The notes under the pieces were generated by a model. That model made no database searches, was not told the origin of the DNA, and saw nothing but the letters and a program-made list of their open reading frames with translations. Made by a program: the position numbers and the translations under genes. 46,976 nt of DNA, from assembly GCA_017883045.1 (NCBI GenBank), contig JADGOJ010000006.1, positions 1 through 46,976 on the forward strand, given 5' to 3'. Positions 16,552-25,141 of this stretch are shown here, piece by piece (position 1 is the first letter of the stretch; every line of letters begins with the position of its first letter). This stretch comes from Acidimicrobiales bacterium (GTDB lineage: Bacteria > Actinomycetota > Acidimicrobiia > Acidimicrobiales > RAAP-2).

Positions 16552-17319
16552 TCACGCGTCGTGACGTCCGAAACCCTCTCGAACCTCGTCCGCTACACCA
16601 CTGAGATTCAGTTCGAACGTGAAACCCTGCTCGTAGCGGTAGCTGCGCCTGACGTCCCACAGATCGATGCCGTTGAGCGACTCCTTCGCGGCGCGGATCA
16701 CGCGGGGATCCTTGGAGGCGATCTCGCGGGCTATCGACATCGCCGCCTCGCGCAGTTCCGGTCGCGGCACGACGCGCAGCACCGAACCGAACGCATGGAG
16801 CTCCGCGGCAGTCGCCACCGCTGACGTGTACATCATCGCGCGCATCTTGTGCTGGGGCACCAGTCGCGAGAGGTGCGTCGCCGCGCCGAGGGCGCCCCGA
16901 TCGACCTCCGGGAGACCGAAGGTGGCGTCCTCGCTGGCCACGATGACATCCGAGTTTCCCACCAGGCCGATGCCGCCGCCGAGGCAGAAGCCCTGCACGG
17001 CGGAGATGACCGGTACCGCGCACTCGTACACCGCCGCGAACGCCGCCGCGCATCCGCGGTTCGCACCGATGAGCGCTTCGAAGCCCTCTTCGGCCTGGAT
17101 CTCCTTGATGTCCACGCCGGCGTTGAAACCCCGGCCCTCGGCGCGCAACACGACGACTCGGACCGCGGGATCCTCACCCAGGCTACGCACGACGCGGGCG
17201 AGCTCGAACCAGCACGCCACGGAGAGCGCGTTCACGGGTGGCCGATCGACCACCACCTCGGCGATGCCGAGTTCCCCCACGGTCACCGTGATGTCGTTGC
17301 TCGCAGTTGCATCCGTCAT
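16552..17319 (-). CDS. echA20: EchA20, crotonase-fold ring-D opening hydrolase
   Basis: The 255-residue crotonase is a close match to EchA20 as I remember it: LRAEGRGFNAGVDIKE, ANRGCAAAFAAVYECAVPVI, GFCLGGGIGLVGNSDVIVAS, ATFGLPEVDRGALGAATHLS and EQGFTFELNLSGVADE. EchA20 hydrolyses the D ring of HIEC-CoA to give COCHEA-CoA, the IpdAB substrate. Oxyanion-hole glycines are in GRGFNAG and GGGIGLV. Its ATG overlaps the upstream MaoC stop by 4 bases (ATGA). The operon order is ipdF, FAS1-type MaoC, catalytic MaoC, echA20, all from operator 4. Confidence 0.95.
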   Translation of the reverse strand: MTDATASNDITVTVGELGIAEVVVDRPPVNALSVACWFELARVVRSLGEDPAVRVVVLRAEGRGFNAGVDIKEIQAEEGFEALIGANRGCAAAFAAVYECAVPVISAVQGFCLGGGIGLVGNSDVIVASEDATFGLPEVDRGALGAATHLSRLVPQHKMRAMMYTSAVATAAELHAFGSVLRVVPRPELREAAMSIAREIASKDPRVIRAAKESLNGIDLWDVRRSYRYEQGFTFELNLSGVADEVREGFGRHDA

Positions 17320-17726
17320 GACAATGCTCCCCTCTCATCGGCGCAGAATGTTGCCCACCCGAGTACGGCCACGCCTCCCGTCTGGCGGCGACACACGAGT
17401 TCGACGTCGACTCGCTGTTCGCCATCTTCTTCGTACTCGCGCGCAACGGTACCCGAACTGGTGAGGATGTCGCCGGGCCACACCTGCTCAACGAAGCGGA
17501 CTCGGAAGCGACGAATCCGGTCAGCCCCGAGCCAGTCGGTGGCCCACGTGGCGAGCATGCCGGCCTGCATCATGCCCAGGGCCAGCGGCGACGGGAAGCC
17601 GGCGTGACGGGCGAACGCCTCGTCGTGATGGATTGGGTTCATGTCGCCCGATGCGCCCTGGTAGCGGACGATGTCGGTCATCGTTATCGGGCCGACGACC
17701 AAAGGCGGCGGCACGGGCGCAGTCAC
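17316..17726 (-). CDS. MaoC-like hydratase, catalytic subunit (pair A)
   Basis: The 136-residue hot-dog protein carries the hydratase-2 dyad D28-x4-H33 in GDMNPIHHDEAFA, then FPSPLALGMMQAGML. Such proteins hydrate trans-2-enoyl-CoA to the (R)-3-hydroxy form and often need a partner lacking the dyad. That partner is the gene just upstream (17723-18172). The GTG start overlaps its stop by 4 bases (GTGA), and the gene overlaps echA20 by 4 bases, so ribosome coupling runs through the whole operon. I infer hydration of an enoyl-CoA made by FadE30 or another ACAD of the cluster. Confidence 0.87.
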   Translation of the reverse strand: MTAPVPPPLVVGPITMTDIVRYQGASGDMNPIHHDEAFARHAGFPSPLALGMMQAGMLATWATDWLGADRIRRFRVRFVEQVWPGDILTSSGTVAREYEEDGEQRVDVELVCRRQTGGVAVLGWATFCADERGALS

Positions 17727-18172
17727 GATGGTTCCTCCGGTGGTCTCGAGGTCTCGACACCAGTCATCTTCGACTGGGCGACGAGCACCCCATTCTCATT
17801 GAGAAAGTCGGTCACCATGACTGCGAACGTCAACGTTCCTCCGCGCTTGCCCTCCTTCTCAAACACGTCGGTGATCGTCGAGCGCGCCTTCAAACGAGTG
17901 CCGGCCCGCGGCGGCGCGCCGAAGAAGGTGAACTCCTGCTCCGCGTGGAGCCCGCGTTCCTGGTCCATGGCCACCTCGTGCCACGGATTGGACGACGGCC
18001 CCTGCCAGAAGATCATGGTCGTGAGAAACGTTGGCTCGCACACCGGTGACGGGTCCGCCAGGTAGCTCGGATTCGTCGACCACGTGGCCTGGGCGAACTC
18101 GCGAATCTTGCCCTTCTCGATCTCCATCTCGAACCAGTCGCCGGACCTGCCGACTGCAGCGTGGTCAACCAT
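17723..18172 (-). CDS. FAS1-like/MaoC hot-dog subunit without catalytic dyad (pair A)
   Basis: The 149-residue protein has the hot-dog core of FAS1-type dehydratase domains: IREFAQATWSTNPSYL, CEPTFLTTMIFW, HAEQEFTFFGAPPRAGT and KRGGTLTFAVMVTDF. The positions where the partner has Asp and His read TNPSYL, so the dyad is missing. Comparable non-catalytic subunits in ChsH1/ChsH2 and HadA/HadB complexes shape the acyl pocket. GAGGAGG precedes the ATG, and the gene follows ipdF after 23 bases. Together with 17316-17726 it should form a heteromeric enoyl-CoA hydratase. Confidence 0.83.
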   Translation of the reverse strand: MVDHAAVGRSGDWFEMEIEKGKIREFAQATWSTNPSYLADPSPVCEPTFLTTMIFWQGPSSNPWHEVAMDQERGLHAEQEFTFFGAPPRAGTRLKARSTITDVFEKEGKRGGTLTFAVMVTDFLNENGVLVAQSKMTGVETSRPPEEPS

Positions 18173-18195
18173 CAGTGCCTCCTCGTCCGCCCGTA

Positions 18196-19008
18196 CTAGG
18201 CATGCTGGCTACTGACCGAGATGACTTCACCGGTCATGTACGACGAGTACTCGCTCGCCAGGAAGACGATGACGTTCGCCACCTCCCACGGTGCCGCCGC
18301 GCGACCGAAAGCCTCCCGGGACGCGAGCCGGTTGAGCAGCTCCTCATCCGCGGACTTGGCGAGGTGGGCGTGCATGGCGATGCTGGGGGCAACCGCATTG
18401 ACCCGAACGCCCGATCGAGCCACTTCCATGGCGGTGCACCGCGTCAGCGCCATGACCCCCGCCTTCGCGGCGGCGTAGTGCGCCTGCTCGGCCTGAGCCC
18501 TCCAGCCGAGCACCGACGCGTTGTTGATCACCGCGCCGCGGCCCTGCTTAACGAGGTAGGGCAACGCCGCCCGCATGCAGTAGAAGGTGCCGGTCAACGT
18601 CACGCCGAGGACCGAGTGCCACTGCTCGTCGGTCATCTCCATCACGTTCGCGGTGCCGCCGAGTCCGGCGTTGTTCACCAGGACGTCAAAGGATCCCAGT
18701 TCGGCGACCACCGTGCGAAACAGTTGGTCAACTTGCTGGGGGTCTGTCACGTCACACGGCACGGCGAGCGGCGACTCACCGGTCACCTCGGAGAGCATTT
18801 CGGCCGATTCGGCCAGGCGACGCTCATGGCGATCACTGATCACGACCCGGGCGCCTTCCTCGGCGCAGCGGCGAGCCGTCGCGAAGCCGATCCCCGTACC
18901 CGCGGCCGCCGTCACCACCACCGTCCGTCCGACCAGGAGACCGTGGCCCGGCGGACCGTATGCGGGCGTAGGCAGTGCCTCGGACCCTGAACCAGTTCCT
19001 GTCTCCAC
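18196..19008 (-). CDS. ipdF: IpdF, SDR dehydrogenase of HIP catabolism
   Basis: The 270-residue SDR matches IpdF closely: GHGLL before the cofactor strand, VVVTAAAGTGIG, ISDRHERRL, NNAGLGG, NNASVLGWRAQ with the catalytic Ser, Y/K in HYAAAKAGVMALTRC, GEAFGRAAAPWEVA and the end GEVISVSSQHA. IpdF oxidises the C5 hydroxyl of the hydroxylated HIP-CoA-type intermediate to the ketone before ring D is opened. I use the GTG at 19008, preceded 5 bases upstream by AGAGGA, not the longer frame that starts at 19038. A TATAGT -10 box lies at 19141-19146 and operator 4 overlaps its -35 region. Confidence 0.93.
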   Translation of the reverse strand: METGTGSGSEALPTPAYGPPGHGLLVGRTVVVTAAAGTGIGFATARRCAEEGARVVISDRHERRLAESAEMLSEVTGESPLAVPCDVTDPQQVDQLFRTVVAELGSFDVLVNNAGLGGTANVMEMTDEQWHSVLGVTLTGTFYCMRAALPYLVKQGRGAVINNASVLGWRAQAEQAHYAAAKAGVMALTRCTAMEVARSGVRVNAVAPSIAMHAHLAKSADEELLNRLASREAFGRAAAPWEVANVIVFLASEYSSYMTGEVISVSSQHA

Positions 19009-19320
19009 AACCGTCCTCTTTCTGGCGCGAGGCCGCACACTCGAGGTGCATCTGGCGATCCGGGACCGGTTGTTCGGCCCGGCCCGAAAGCCCCATCGCC
19101 TTGAAATCCCTGCGGGATTGCCGAGGCGCGCGTTGTGGCGACTATAGCAGTGGTGATGATGCCAAGCAAGCGCTTGTCTCGATTGCCCGAGAGCGATAAC
19201 CTCAGTGTCGTGTCCCTACTCCGCCCGCATCTCACGAGTTCGGCGCCCGTCGGGCGCGCGTTCTCCTCGGTCGCTGCGCACTTCATGCTGCGACGACTGA
19301 CGGACGCGGACTAGGTCGGT
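19009..19320. promoter_or_regulatory. Divergent promoter region of ipdF and fadE30
   Basis: This stretch of about 310 bases separates ipdF and fadE30. On the minus strand TATAGT (19141-19146) faces ipdF. On the plus strand TTGTCT (19174-19179) and GATAAC (19195-19200) are plausible -35 and -10 boxes for fadE30. Operator 4 covers the -35 region of both. No other gene or repeat is evident. Confidence 0.5.
19165..19178. promoter_or_regulatory. KstR2-type operator 4 (shared by ipdF and fadE30 units)
   Basis: The 14-mer AGCAAGCGCTTGTC has the intact CAAGCGCTTG core and one mismatch to AnCAAGnnCTTGnT at the last base. It lies centrally between divergent ipdF and fadE30 and overlaps plausible -35 elements on both strands. 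Confidence 0.87.
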
Positions 19321-20532
19321 ATGGATCTCCGTTTCACTCCGGAGGAAGAGGCGTTTCGCGTCGAGCTCCGCTCGTACCTCGACGAGTTGCTCCGCGGCGA
19401 GTTCGCAGTCGTGCGTGGTCGCGGCGGACCGGGCGACGAGGACTCGCTCTTCGAGGAGCGCCTCGCCTTCGAGCAACGTCTTGGTGCCGACGGCTGGACG
19501 TGCGTAGGGTGGCCGACTTCCTTTGGCGGCAAGGGCCTTCCATTGCCCTTGCAGGTGATCTACTTCGAGGAGTGTGCCCGTGCCGGCGCCCCGGGCAGGC
19601 TCGGGCACATCGGTGAGGGACTCATCGGACCGACACTGATCCACTACGGCACGCCCGAGCAACAAGAACGATTCCTCCCCGCCATACGACTGGGCCGGGA
19701 ACTGTGGTGCCAGGGGTTCTCCGAACCAAACGCCGGCTCGGACCTGGCCGGCGTCAGTACCCAGGCCCGACGCGACGGTGACGAGTGGGTCATCAACGGC
19801 CAGAAGGTCTGGACGTCCCTGGCCCACGTCAGCCACTGGTGCTTCGTGCTCGCGCGGACCAATCCCACCGCCCCCAAGCACCAGGGCATCTCGTTCCTGT
19901 TGGTGCCCCTCGACGCCGCGGGGATTGAAGTGCGTCCGATCGTCCAGTTGACCGGCACCGCCGAGTTCAACGAGGTCTTCTTCACCGAGACCAGAACGGC
20001 GGCTGACCTGGTGGTCGGCCAGGTGGATCGTGGTTGGGAGGTCGCGATGGGCTTGCTCTCCTTCGAGCGCGGCGCCTCGACCCTCGGCCAGCAGTTCGCG
20101 TTTCACCGGGACTTCGAGGCGATCAAGTCCCTGGCCCAGGCAAACGGCAAGTCCTCCGAGCCCCGGTTCCGCCAGCAACTGACGGCCCTGTGGGGGCGCC
20201 TCGAGATCATGCGTCTCAACACCCTTCGCATGCTCACCGAAGCCGAGCGGCCCGGGCTGTCGGGTGCCGCGTACATCTCCAAGCTCTACTGGGCACGGCT
20301 GCACCAGGACCTCGGCGAATTCTTCGTGGACACCGTGGGCACCGACGCGATGATCGCGGGCGGGCCGTCCGGCGACTTGAGTCCCGCCCAGCGCCTGTTC
20401 TTGTTCACCCGAGCGGATTCGATCTACGGCGGCTCGGATCAGATCCAGCGAAACATCATTGGAGAGCGCGCCTTGGGCCTGCCGCGAGAACCACTCGCGA
20501 GCAGTGGCCCCGGTGCGACGAAAGGAAGTTGA
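19321..20532 (+). CDS. fadE30: FadE30, acyl-CoA dehydrogenase of the HIP propionate side chain
   Basis: The 403-residue ACAD matches FadE30: RGGPGDEDSLFEERLAFEQ, WCQGFSEPNAGSDLAGV, GQKVWTSLAHVSHWCFVLAR, TGTAEFNEVFF, and the end SIYGGSDQIQRNIIGERALGLPRE. The Glu usual after the C-terminal Tyr is Gly here. The base is more likely E249 in SFERG, the isovaleryl-CoA dehydrogenase position. FadE30 is known to start beta-oxidation of the propionate side chain of the (hydroxylated) HIP-CoA. The ATG follows operator 4 by 142 bases. A second gene, an SDR, starts one base after its stop, so they form an operon. Confidence 0.94.
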   Translation: MDLRFTPEEEAFRVELRSYLDELLRGEFAVVRGRGGPGDEDSLFEERLAFEQRLGADGWTCVGWPTSFGGKGLPLPLQVIYFEECARAGAPGRLGHIGEGLIGPTLIHYGTPEQQERFLPAIRLGRELWCQGFSEPNAGSDLAGVSTQARRDGDEWVINGQKVWTSLAHVSHWCFVLARTNPTAPKHQGISFLLVPLDAAGIEVRPIVQLTGTAEFNEVFFTETRTAADLVVGQVDRGWEVAMGLLSFERGASTLGQQFAFHRDFEAIKSLAQANGKSSEPRFRQQLTALWGRLEIMRLNTLRMLTEAERPGLSGAAYISKLYWARLHQDLGEFFVDTVGTDAMIAGGPSGDLSPAQRLFLFTRADSIYGGSDQIQRNIIGERALGLPREPLASSGPGATKGS

Positions 20533-20533
20533 C

Positions 20534-21409
20534 ATGAGCAGAATTGCCGAAGGCCGCGTCGTGGTGATCACTGGAGCGGGCACGGGCCTCGGTCGTTCGC
20601 ACGCGCTCGAACTCGCGCGCCAAGGCGCGTGCGTGGTGGTCAACGACATGGGCATGACCGCGAACCAGACCGTCGAGGAGATTCTCGGCGCCGGAGGTGT
20701 CGCAGTCGCCAGCATCGGTGACGTCGCCGACTGGTCGTATTCGGCGTCGCTGATCAACGTCGCGGTCGAAACCTACGGACAACTCGACGCACTCGTCAAC
20801 AACGCCGGACTCGTCCGCGACAAGATGTTCGTCAACCTGAGCGAAGAGGAGTGGGACCTGGTCCTGCGCGTCGACCTGAAGGGTCACTTCTGCCCCTTCC
20901 GTCACGCGGCCGCCTACTGGCGCGAGCAGTCCAAGCAGGGCAAGACGGTGAGAGCACGCGTGGTCAACACCACCTCGGGCGCCGGCCTGCTCGGCAGCCT
21001 GGGCCAGTCGAACTACGCCGCCGCCAAGGCGGGCGTCGCCGCCCTGACCCTGGTGACGGCGGCCGAGCTCGCCCGCTACCAGGTGACGGTCAACGCCATC
21101 GCGCCGGCGGCGAGGACCTCGATGACCGAGGAGGTGTTCGCCGAGTCGATGGCCACCCCGACGTCGGGATTCGATGCCATGAGTCCGGACAACGTCTCAC
21201 CACTCGTGGTGTGGCTCGTGAGTGAAGAGGCGGGCGACGTGACCGGCCGCGTGTTCGAAGTGTCAGGAGGGATTGTCAGCGTCGCCAATGGATGGCAGTC
21301 CGGCCCAAGCGTCGACAGGAAGGATCGCTGGAATCCCGGCGAACTCGGCCCCGTGGTCCGCGACCTGCTCGGCCGGGCGCCGACGCCGGCACCCGTGTAC
21401 GGCGCCTGA
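20534..21409 (+). CDS. SDR (HSD17B4/MFE-2-type hydroxyacyl-CoA dehydrogenase-like)
   Basis: The 291-residue SDR has ITGAGTGLGRSHAL, VNDMG, NNAGLVRDKMF, TTSGAGLLGSLGQSNYAAAKAGV (catalytic Ser, Tyr, Lys) and NAIAPAARTSMTE, with a C-terminal extension of about 50 residues. RDKMF after NNAG and the AR-T pattern are typical of the (3R)-hydroxyacyl-CoA dehydrogenase domain of multifunctional enzyme 2. It starts 2 bases after the fadE30 stop with AAAGGAAG upstream. The order dehydrogenase then (R)-hydroxyacyl-CoA dehydrogenase, together with D-x4-H hydratases nearby, suggests that side-chain oxidation runs through (R)-hydroxy intermediates. Substrate assignment is inference. Confidence 0.88.
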   Translation: MSRIAEGRVVVITGAGTGLGRSHALELARQGACVVVNDMGMTANQTVEEILGAGGVAVASIGDVADWSYSASLINVAVETYGQLDALVNNAGLVRDKMFVNLSEEEWDLVLRVDLKGHFCPFRHAAAYWREQSKQGKTVRARVVNTTSGAGLLGSLGQSNYAAAKAGVAALTLVTAAELARYQVTVNAIAPAARTSMTEEVFAESMATPTSGFDAMSPDNVSPLVVWLVSEEAGDVTGRVFEVSGGIVSVANGWQSGPSVDRKDRWNPGELGPVVRDLLGRAPTPAPVYGA

Positions 21410-21428
21410 CCTCAGCGCCTCGGTTGAC

Positions 21429-22559
21429 TCAGGCGCCGAGGACCGACGCGGCCACCATCTCTTCGAGGTACCGGGTGTCCCACCAACTGAGTTGAAGGGC
21501 CTTGGCCCGTCGGAAGTAGAGCTGGATGTCAAAGTCGATGGTGAATCCAACGCCGCCGAAGATCTGCTCACCCAATGCGGTCACGTCCCGGAAGGTTTGA
21601 CATGCGAAGAGCTTGGCCATCGGAGCCAGCCGATCGGTCGAGCGTCCCACCGAACGGGCCCACGCAGCCTCGTGCATCAACTGGAATCCCCCGTCGACCG
21701 CGGTCGCCGCGTCGGCCAGATTGTGAGCCAGCGCCTGAAAGGCTCCCAGTTGCTTGCCGAACTGCTCACGGTCCTTGGCGTACTGCACGGTGATGTCGAG
21801 GGCATACTGCGCACCGCCCATTGCCTGCGCGGCGAGCAGGATGATGGCGTCTCGCATGACGGCGTCCCAGGTGGCCCAGCCAGTCCCCGCGGCGCCGATT
21901 CGGCCCGCCTCGGTCACGGTGACTCCCTCGAACTCGACGAGGAACTGGTTGTCCGAGGCGATCGTGTGTTGTTGGGTGAGCGTCACACCGGGGGCACTCG
22001 GATCCACGAGGAAGATGTCGATCTCGTTGCTTGCCTCACCCGTTCGGGCCAGCACCACCAAGGCGGTCGCCTCTTGGGCGAACGCGACGTGGCGCTTGGT
22101 TCCGCTGAGAACCCATCCGTCACCCTTGGGCACCGACCTCAGCTGGACGCCCTTCGGTCCGAATCCGTTGTCGGGCTCGAGCCACGCCGGCGTGAGAATG
22201 GCCTCGCCCGTGGCGATCCGGGGCAGCCACGCCTGACGCTGGTCGGCGGTGGCCGCGAGGGCCAGCGCCTGGCCGCTCAGCACCGCGCTGACGAAATGTG
22301 GGGTGGGCGCAAGGCTGCGACCGAACTCCTCGTAGAGGACGACCCCCTCAATCGCTTCGCAACCACCGCCGCCGTATTCTTCTGGCAGCATCAGACCGAT
22401 GAGTCCAAGTTGTCCAAGTTGGCGCCACAACTCACGCGAGTAGCCCACCGGGTCGTCTTCCAACTCACGAACGACGGTGAGCGGGCTATGCGTATGGCAC
22501 ACACCTCGAGCGCTTTCGCGAAGCATCTCTTGCTCTTGAGAGAATTCAAGATCCAGCAT
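21429..22559 (-). CDS. Acyl-CoA dehydrogenase, non-catalytic-type partner subunit
   Basis: The 376-residue ACAD has the N-terminal helical domain (SQEQEMLRESARGVC), LPEEYGGGGCEAIE, the middle beta domain (WLEPDNGFGPKG, GWVLSGTKRHVAFA) and the C-terminal QIFGGVGFTIDFDIQLYFRRAK. The Glu seen at residues 244-249 in the catalytic subunits (LERF or FERG) is not present, and the C-terminal motif has no Glu after Tyr. Steroid ACADs such as ChsE1/ChsE2 work as alpha2beta2 heteromers with one active subunit. This gene is last in the unit ACAD (23725-24906), MaoC, MaoC, ACAD, so it probably pairs with the first gene. Operator 5 heads the unit. Confidence 0.85.
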   Translation of the reverse strand: MLDLEFSQEQEMLRESARGVCHTHSPLTVVRELEDDPVGYSRELWRQLGQLGLIGLMLPEEYGGGGCEAIEGVVLYEEFGRSLAPTPHFVSAVLSGQALALAATADQRQAWLPRIATGEAILTPAWLEPDNGFGPKGVQLRSVPKGDGWVLSGTKRHVAFAQEATALVVLARTGEASNEIDIFLVDPSAPGVTLTQQHTIASDNQFLVEFEGVTVTEAGRIGAAGTGWATWDAVMRDAIILLAAQAMGGAQYALDITVQYAKDREQFGKQLGAFQALAHNLADAATAVDGGFQLMHEAAWARSVGRSTDRLAPMAKLFACQTFRDVTALGEQIFGGVGFTIDFDIQLYFRRAKALQLSWWDTRYLEEMVAASVLGA

Positions 22560-22602
22560 TTCTACCTCCTGAGCCTTTCGATCTGTCGGGAGTCGTCCTT
22601 GG

Positions 22603-23082
22603 TCACGGCCGCCACCGATCCCCTCGGCGCTTCCATGGATTGTCGGTCGGGCTGGCGGGGACCGCGATGGAGGCGACGGCGCGAGTCTTCAATTGATCCT
22701 CGACGTGCAGTTCCACGGTCACCTTCACCCACGCACAGCCCTCGTCGTCGACGGACACGTCGGTCACGGAACCCGTGAGCTTCATGGTGTCGCCGGGGAA
22801 TACCGAACCCAGCATGCGAAACGTGACGCGCCCCAGTCGGCCGAACGGGCCGGTCCAGTCGGTCAGGTACCGCTCGAACCAAGCGGCCTGGTTCGGGGTG
22901 TTCAAGAAGATGTCGCGCACGCCGTTGCGAATCTGGGCGAAGTCGCGGTCGTGGTGCATCGGGCGGTCGTCACGACTGGCCAGGGCGCCCAGGACCACGG
23001 TCGTCGCCGTGACGTCGTGGGACAACGGGGGCAGCAGGTCGCCCTCTGCGATGTCGCTGAAGGTGAGTCGGGGCGTTGTCAC
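22603..23082 (-). CDS. MaoC-like hydratase, catalytic subunit (pair B)
   Basis: The 159-residue hot-dog protein carries D38-x4-H43 in RDDRPMHHDRDF, then FLNTPNQAAWFERYLTDWTGPFGRLGRV, a stretch also seen in steroid MaoC hydratases of the ChsH1 type. I placed the start at GTG 23082, which overlaps the upstream stop by 4 bases (GTGA); a longer upstream frame is only a shadow. The partner subunit is 23079-23642. A 43-base gap leads to the second ACAD. By analogy with ChsH1/ChsH2 the pair should hydrate an enoyl-CoA formed by the flanking ACAD heteromer. Confidence 0.85.
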   Translation of the reverse strand: MTTPRLTFSDIAEGDLLPPLSHDVTATTVVLGALASRDDRPMHHDRDFAQIRNGVRDIFLNTPNQAAWFERYLTDWTGPFGRLGRVTFRMLGSVFPGDTMKLTGSVTDVSVDDEGCAWVKVTVELHVEDQLKTRAVASIAVPASPTDNPWKRRGDRWRP

Positions 23083-23642
23083 TGGTTTGGCCTCCGATAT
23101 CCCAATCCGGTCAGGGTGTCCACCCCGACCAGTTCGTCTCGCTGGTTCCGGTATTCGACATCGATGACCCAGAACCGACCCGTGCCGAGTTTCGTGGTCT
23201 TCTCCTCGCTCACCGAACGCAGGATCTGGCAACACTTCAAGCGGTCCCCCGGTCGCACCGGCTCGTGGAACACCAGCACGTCATCGGTCATGATCGCCTC
23301 GGGCAACTCGAGACGAGCCTTCAGATCGAAGTGGACGCGAAGGGGCAACGCCGTGCCGGCTTGGCGACCCGGGGCCCAGTGGTGAGGACGCAGCCACACC
23401 GACAACATCGTGGGAGGGGCGATCGGCCCACCAGTGATCTCCTCGGCGACGTCGTCGTCCCAGAACAGCGGGTTGCCGTTCTCCACCGACGCGCAGGTGG
23501 TCCAGATGTAGCCCCGCTCGCAGGGGAACTCGGCCTCCTCGTCGTACTGACGCACGCCGATGAGTGCGGTCACGTCGGCCGGCAACTCCGCTCCGGTGAC
23601 TGGATGCTCCTGGTCGGGTTGGCCCGGTTCAGTCGGGTTCAT
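23079..23642 (-). CDS. FAS1-like/MaoC hot-dog subunit without catalytic dyad (pair B)
   Basis: The 187-residue protein has an N-terminal FAS1-type dehydratase fold: IWTTCASVENGNPLFW, GGPIAPPTMLSVWLRPH, and VFHEPVRPGDRLKC. NGNPLFW lacks the catalytic His. A C-terminal strand region (GRFWVIDVEYRNQRDELVG) completes the hot dog. It is the second gene of the minus-strand unit, about 80 bases after the ACAD, and overlaps the catalytic partner by GTGA. It probably forms a heteromeric hydratase like the N-terminal part of ChsH2, but without a fused DUF35 domain. The DUF35 function is a separate gene at 11002-11448. Confidence 0.84.
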   Translation of the reverse strand: MNPTEPGQPDQEHPVTGAELPADVTALIGVRQYDEEAEFPCERGYIWTTCASVENGNPLFWDDDVAEEITGGPIAPPTMLSVWLRPHHWAPGRQAGTALPLRVHFDLKARLELPEAIMTDDVLVFHEPVRPGDRLKCCQILRSVSEEKTTKLGTGRFWVIDVEYRNQRDELVGVDTLTGLGYRRPNQ

Positions 23643-23724
23643 GCACGCCCCCTTCGCTTGATAGATACGCCACCAGTGCCGTCGCTGGGCGCACAGGAAT
23701 AGAGGTCTGACGTTCCGGCGTCCA

Positions 23725-24906
23725 TCAGAAGTTCCTCGGCAGCCCGAGCTTGCGCACAGCGATGATGTTCTTCTGAATCTCTGAGGAACCGCCGCCGACA
23801 GTGTCGATCACCGTGTACCGGTAGGTTGACTCGGCTCGTCCCTCCATCGGGGCTCCGGGGGTCCTGACCCGCAACTGACCGCCCGGCCCCGCGAGATCCA
23901 TCGACGCGTTGGCGAGCCGCTTGGAGTACTCCGTCGCGAAGAGCTTGTACTCCGACGCCTCACTGGTCGGCGCGGCCCCGCCCTTCGAAGAGTGATACAC
24001 GAACTTGAGGCCAAGAACGCGTGCCACCTCGGCCTGGGTCACAAGCTGGGCGATGCGTTGACGAGTGACCGGATCGTCCTTCATCGGCTCGCCGTCGCGT
24101 TGGCCATTGGCGACGCACTCGATCAGGAGATCGAGTCGCTGCTGAATCTGTGAGAAGGTGAAGAGTGTGAATCGCTCCAGGTCGAGCGCTTCCGAGATGT
24201 ACTGGAACCCGTGATTGATCTCCCCGACGACGTAATCGTCAGAGACCCATACGTCGTCAAGGTAGACCTCATTGGTTCGCTCATCACCGATCGTCCAGAT
24301 CGGCTTGACCGTTATGCCGGGATGGTCGAGCGGAACAAGAAACAACGTGATGCCGTGGTGCTTGGGTGCGTCCGGATCGGTCCGAGCGCCAAGCCAGTAC
24401 CACTCGGCAAAATGTGCGGACGTGGTCCACGTCTTCTGTCCATTGAGGAGCCAGCCGTCGCCATCACGAGTTGCCTTGAGTTGCAGGGATGCGAGGTCGG
24501 AGCCGGAATTTGGCTCGGAGTAGCCGACGGCGAATTCAACCTCGTTGCGCAGTATCTTGGGAAGGAACTCCGCCTTCAGCTTCTCGCTGCCGTGACGAAT
24601 GATGGTCTTGCCAACGATCCCCACACCCTTTCCGATTTGGGGACCGCCCCGACGGGCCAGGGACTCGTTGAGCAGGAACTCTAAGACGCCGTCGCCGTCC
24701 TGACCGCCATACTCCTTGGGCCAGGTGATGCCGAGCCAGCCCTGGCGTCCGAGCTCGGCCATGAAGGCCCGGCGCTTTGGGGTATCCACGATCTGGGCCA
24801 TGTTCTCACGGGTCGGATCGAAGACCTCGGGGTCGTCATGTTCGTCCAAGAAGCGTTCGACTTCGGCAGCAAAATTCAACTGTTCGGGCGAGAACTCAAA
24901 GTCCAT
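23725..24906 (-). CDS. Acyl-CoA dehydrogenase, catalytic subunit of an ACAD pair
   Basis: The 393-residue ACAD begins MDFEFSPEQLNFAAEVERFL and has GITWPKEYGGQ, VGYSEPNSGSDLAS, LNGQKTWTTSAHFAEWYWLGAR, DERTNEVYLDDVWV and the end GGGSSEIQKNIIAVRKLGLPR. The probable base is E244 in LDLERF. The C-terminal Tyr-Glu of medium-chain enzymes is absent. I chose ATG 24906, with GGAGG 10 bases upstream, over GTG 24915. It is first in a unit with two MaoC subunits and a second ACAD. That arrangement, two ACADs plus two MaoCs, is the same toolkit used for C3 or C5 steroid side chains. Operator 5 lies about 110 bases upstream and is shared with the divergent synthetase. Confidence 0.9.
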   Translation of the reverse strand: MDFEFSPEQLNFAAEVERFLDEHDDPEVFDPTRENMAQIVDTPKRRAFMAELGRQGWLGITWPKEYGGQDGDGVLEFLLNESLARRGGPQIGKGVGIVGKTIIRHGSEKLKAEFLPKILRNEVEFAVGYSEPNSGSDLASLQLKATRDGDGWLLNGQKTWTTSAHFAEWYWLGARTDPDAPKHHGITLFLVPLDHPGITVKPIWTIGDERTNEVYLDDVWVSDDYVVGEINHGFQYISEALDLERFTLFTFSQIQQRLDLLIECVANGQRDGEPMKDDPVTRQRIAQLVTQAEVARVLGLKFVYHSSKGGAAPTSEASEYKLFATEYSKRLANASMDLAGPGGQLRVRTPGAPMEGRAESTYRYTVIDTVGGGSSEIQKNIIAVRKLGLPRNF

Positions 24907-25015
24907 CCGTCGCACACCTCCGTTTACCAGGCCCTCGGGCTATCCCCCATGCGGTCATCCTTCAGGATGTCCACAGTGGTCGGCGGAGAGAACAGTACCA
25001 TCAAACAGAGGTTCT

Positions 25016-25029
25016 AGCAAGCGCTTGGT
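25016..25029. promoter_or_regulatory. KstR2-type operator 5 (shared by ACAD unit and synthetase unit)
   Basis: The 14-mer AGCAAGCGCTTGGT matches AnCAAGnnCTTGnT fully. TATCAT at 25042-25047 is a plausible -10 for the plus-strand synthetase, so the operator would cover its -35 region. The minus-strand ACAD starts 110 bases away. Confidence 0.87.
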
Positions 25030-25141
25030 TGCCGAGTCCTGTATCATGATTGCTGCTTCGCGAGTGTTCGCTGCTGGACGTCGCGGCGACGTGAAGTACG
25101 CGCCACAAGAGCGTGGAACTGTTGACGAATTGGGGGTTGAT

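Noticed and set aside
19156-19314. Small open frame of about 52 codons running up to fadE30
   Set aside because: It contains operator 4 near its start, has no ribosome binding site and its sequence is of low-complexity GC-rich type; likely chance.
23651-23660. Half-site CGCTTG before the MaoC pair B genes
   Set aside because: Only one half is present; the genes are within the unit led by operator 5.
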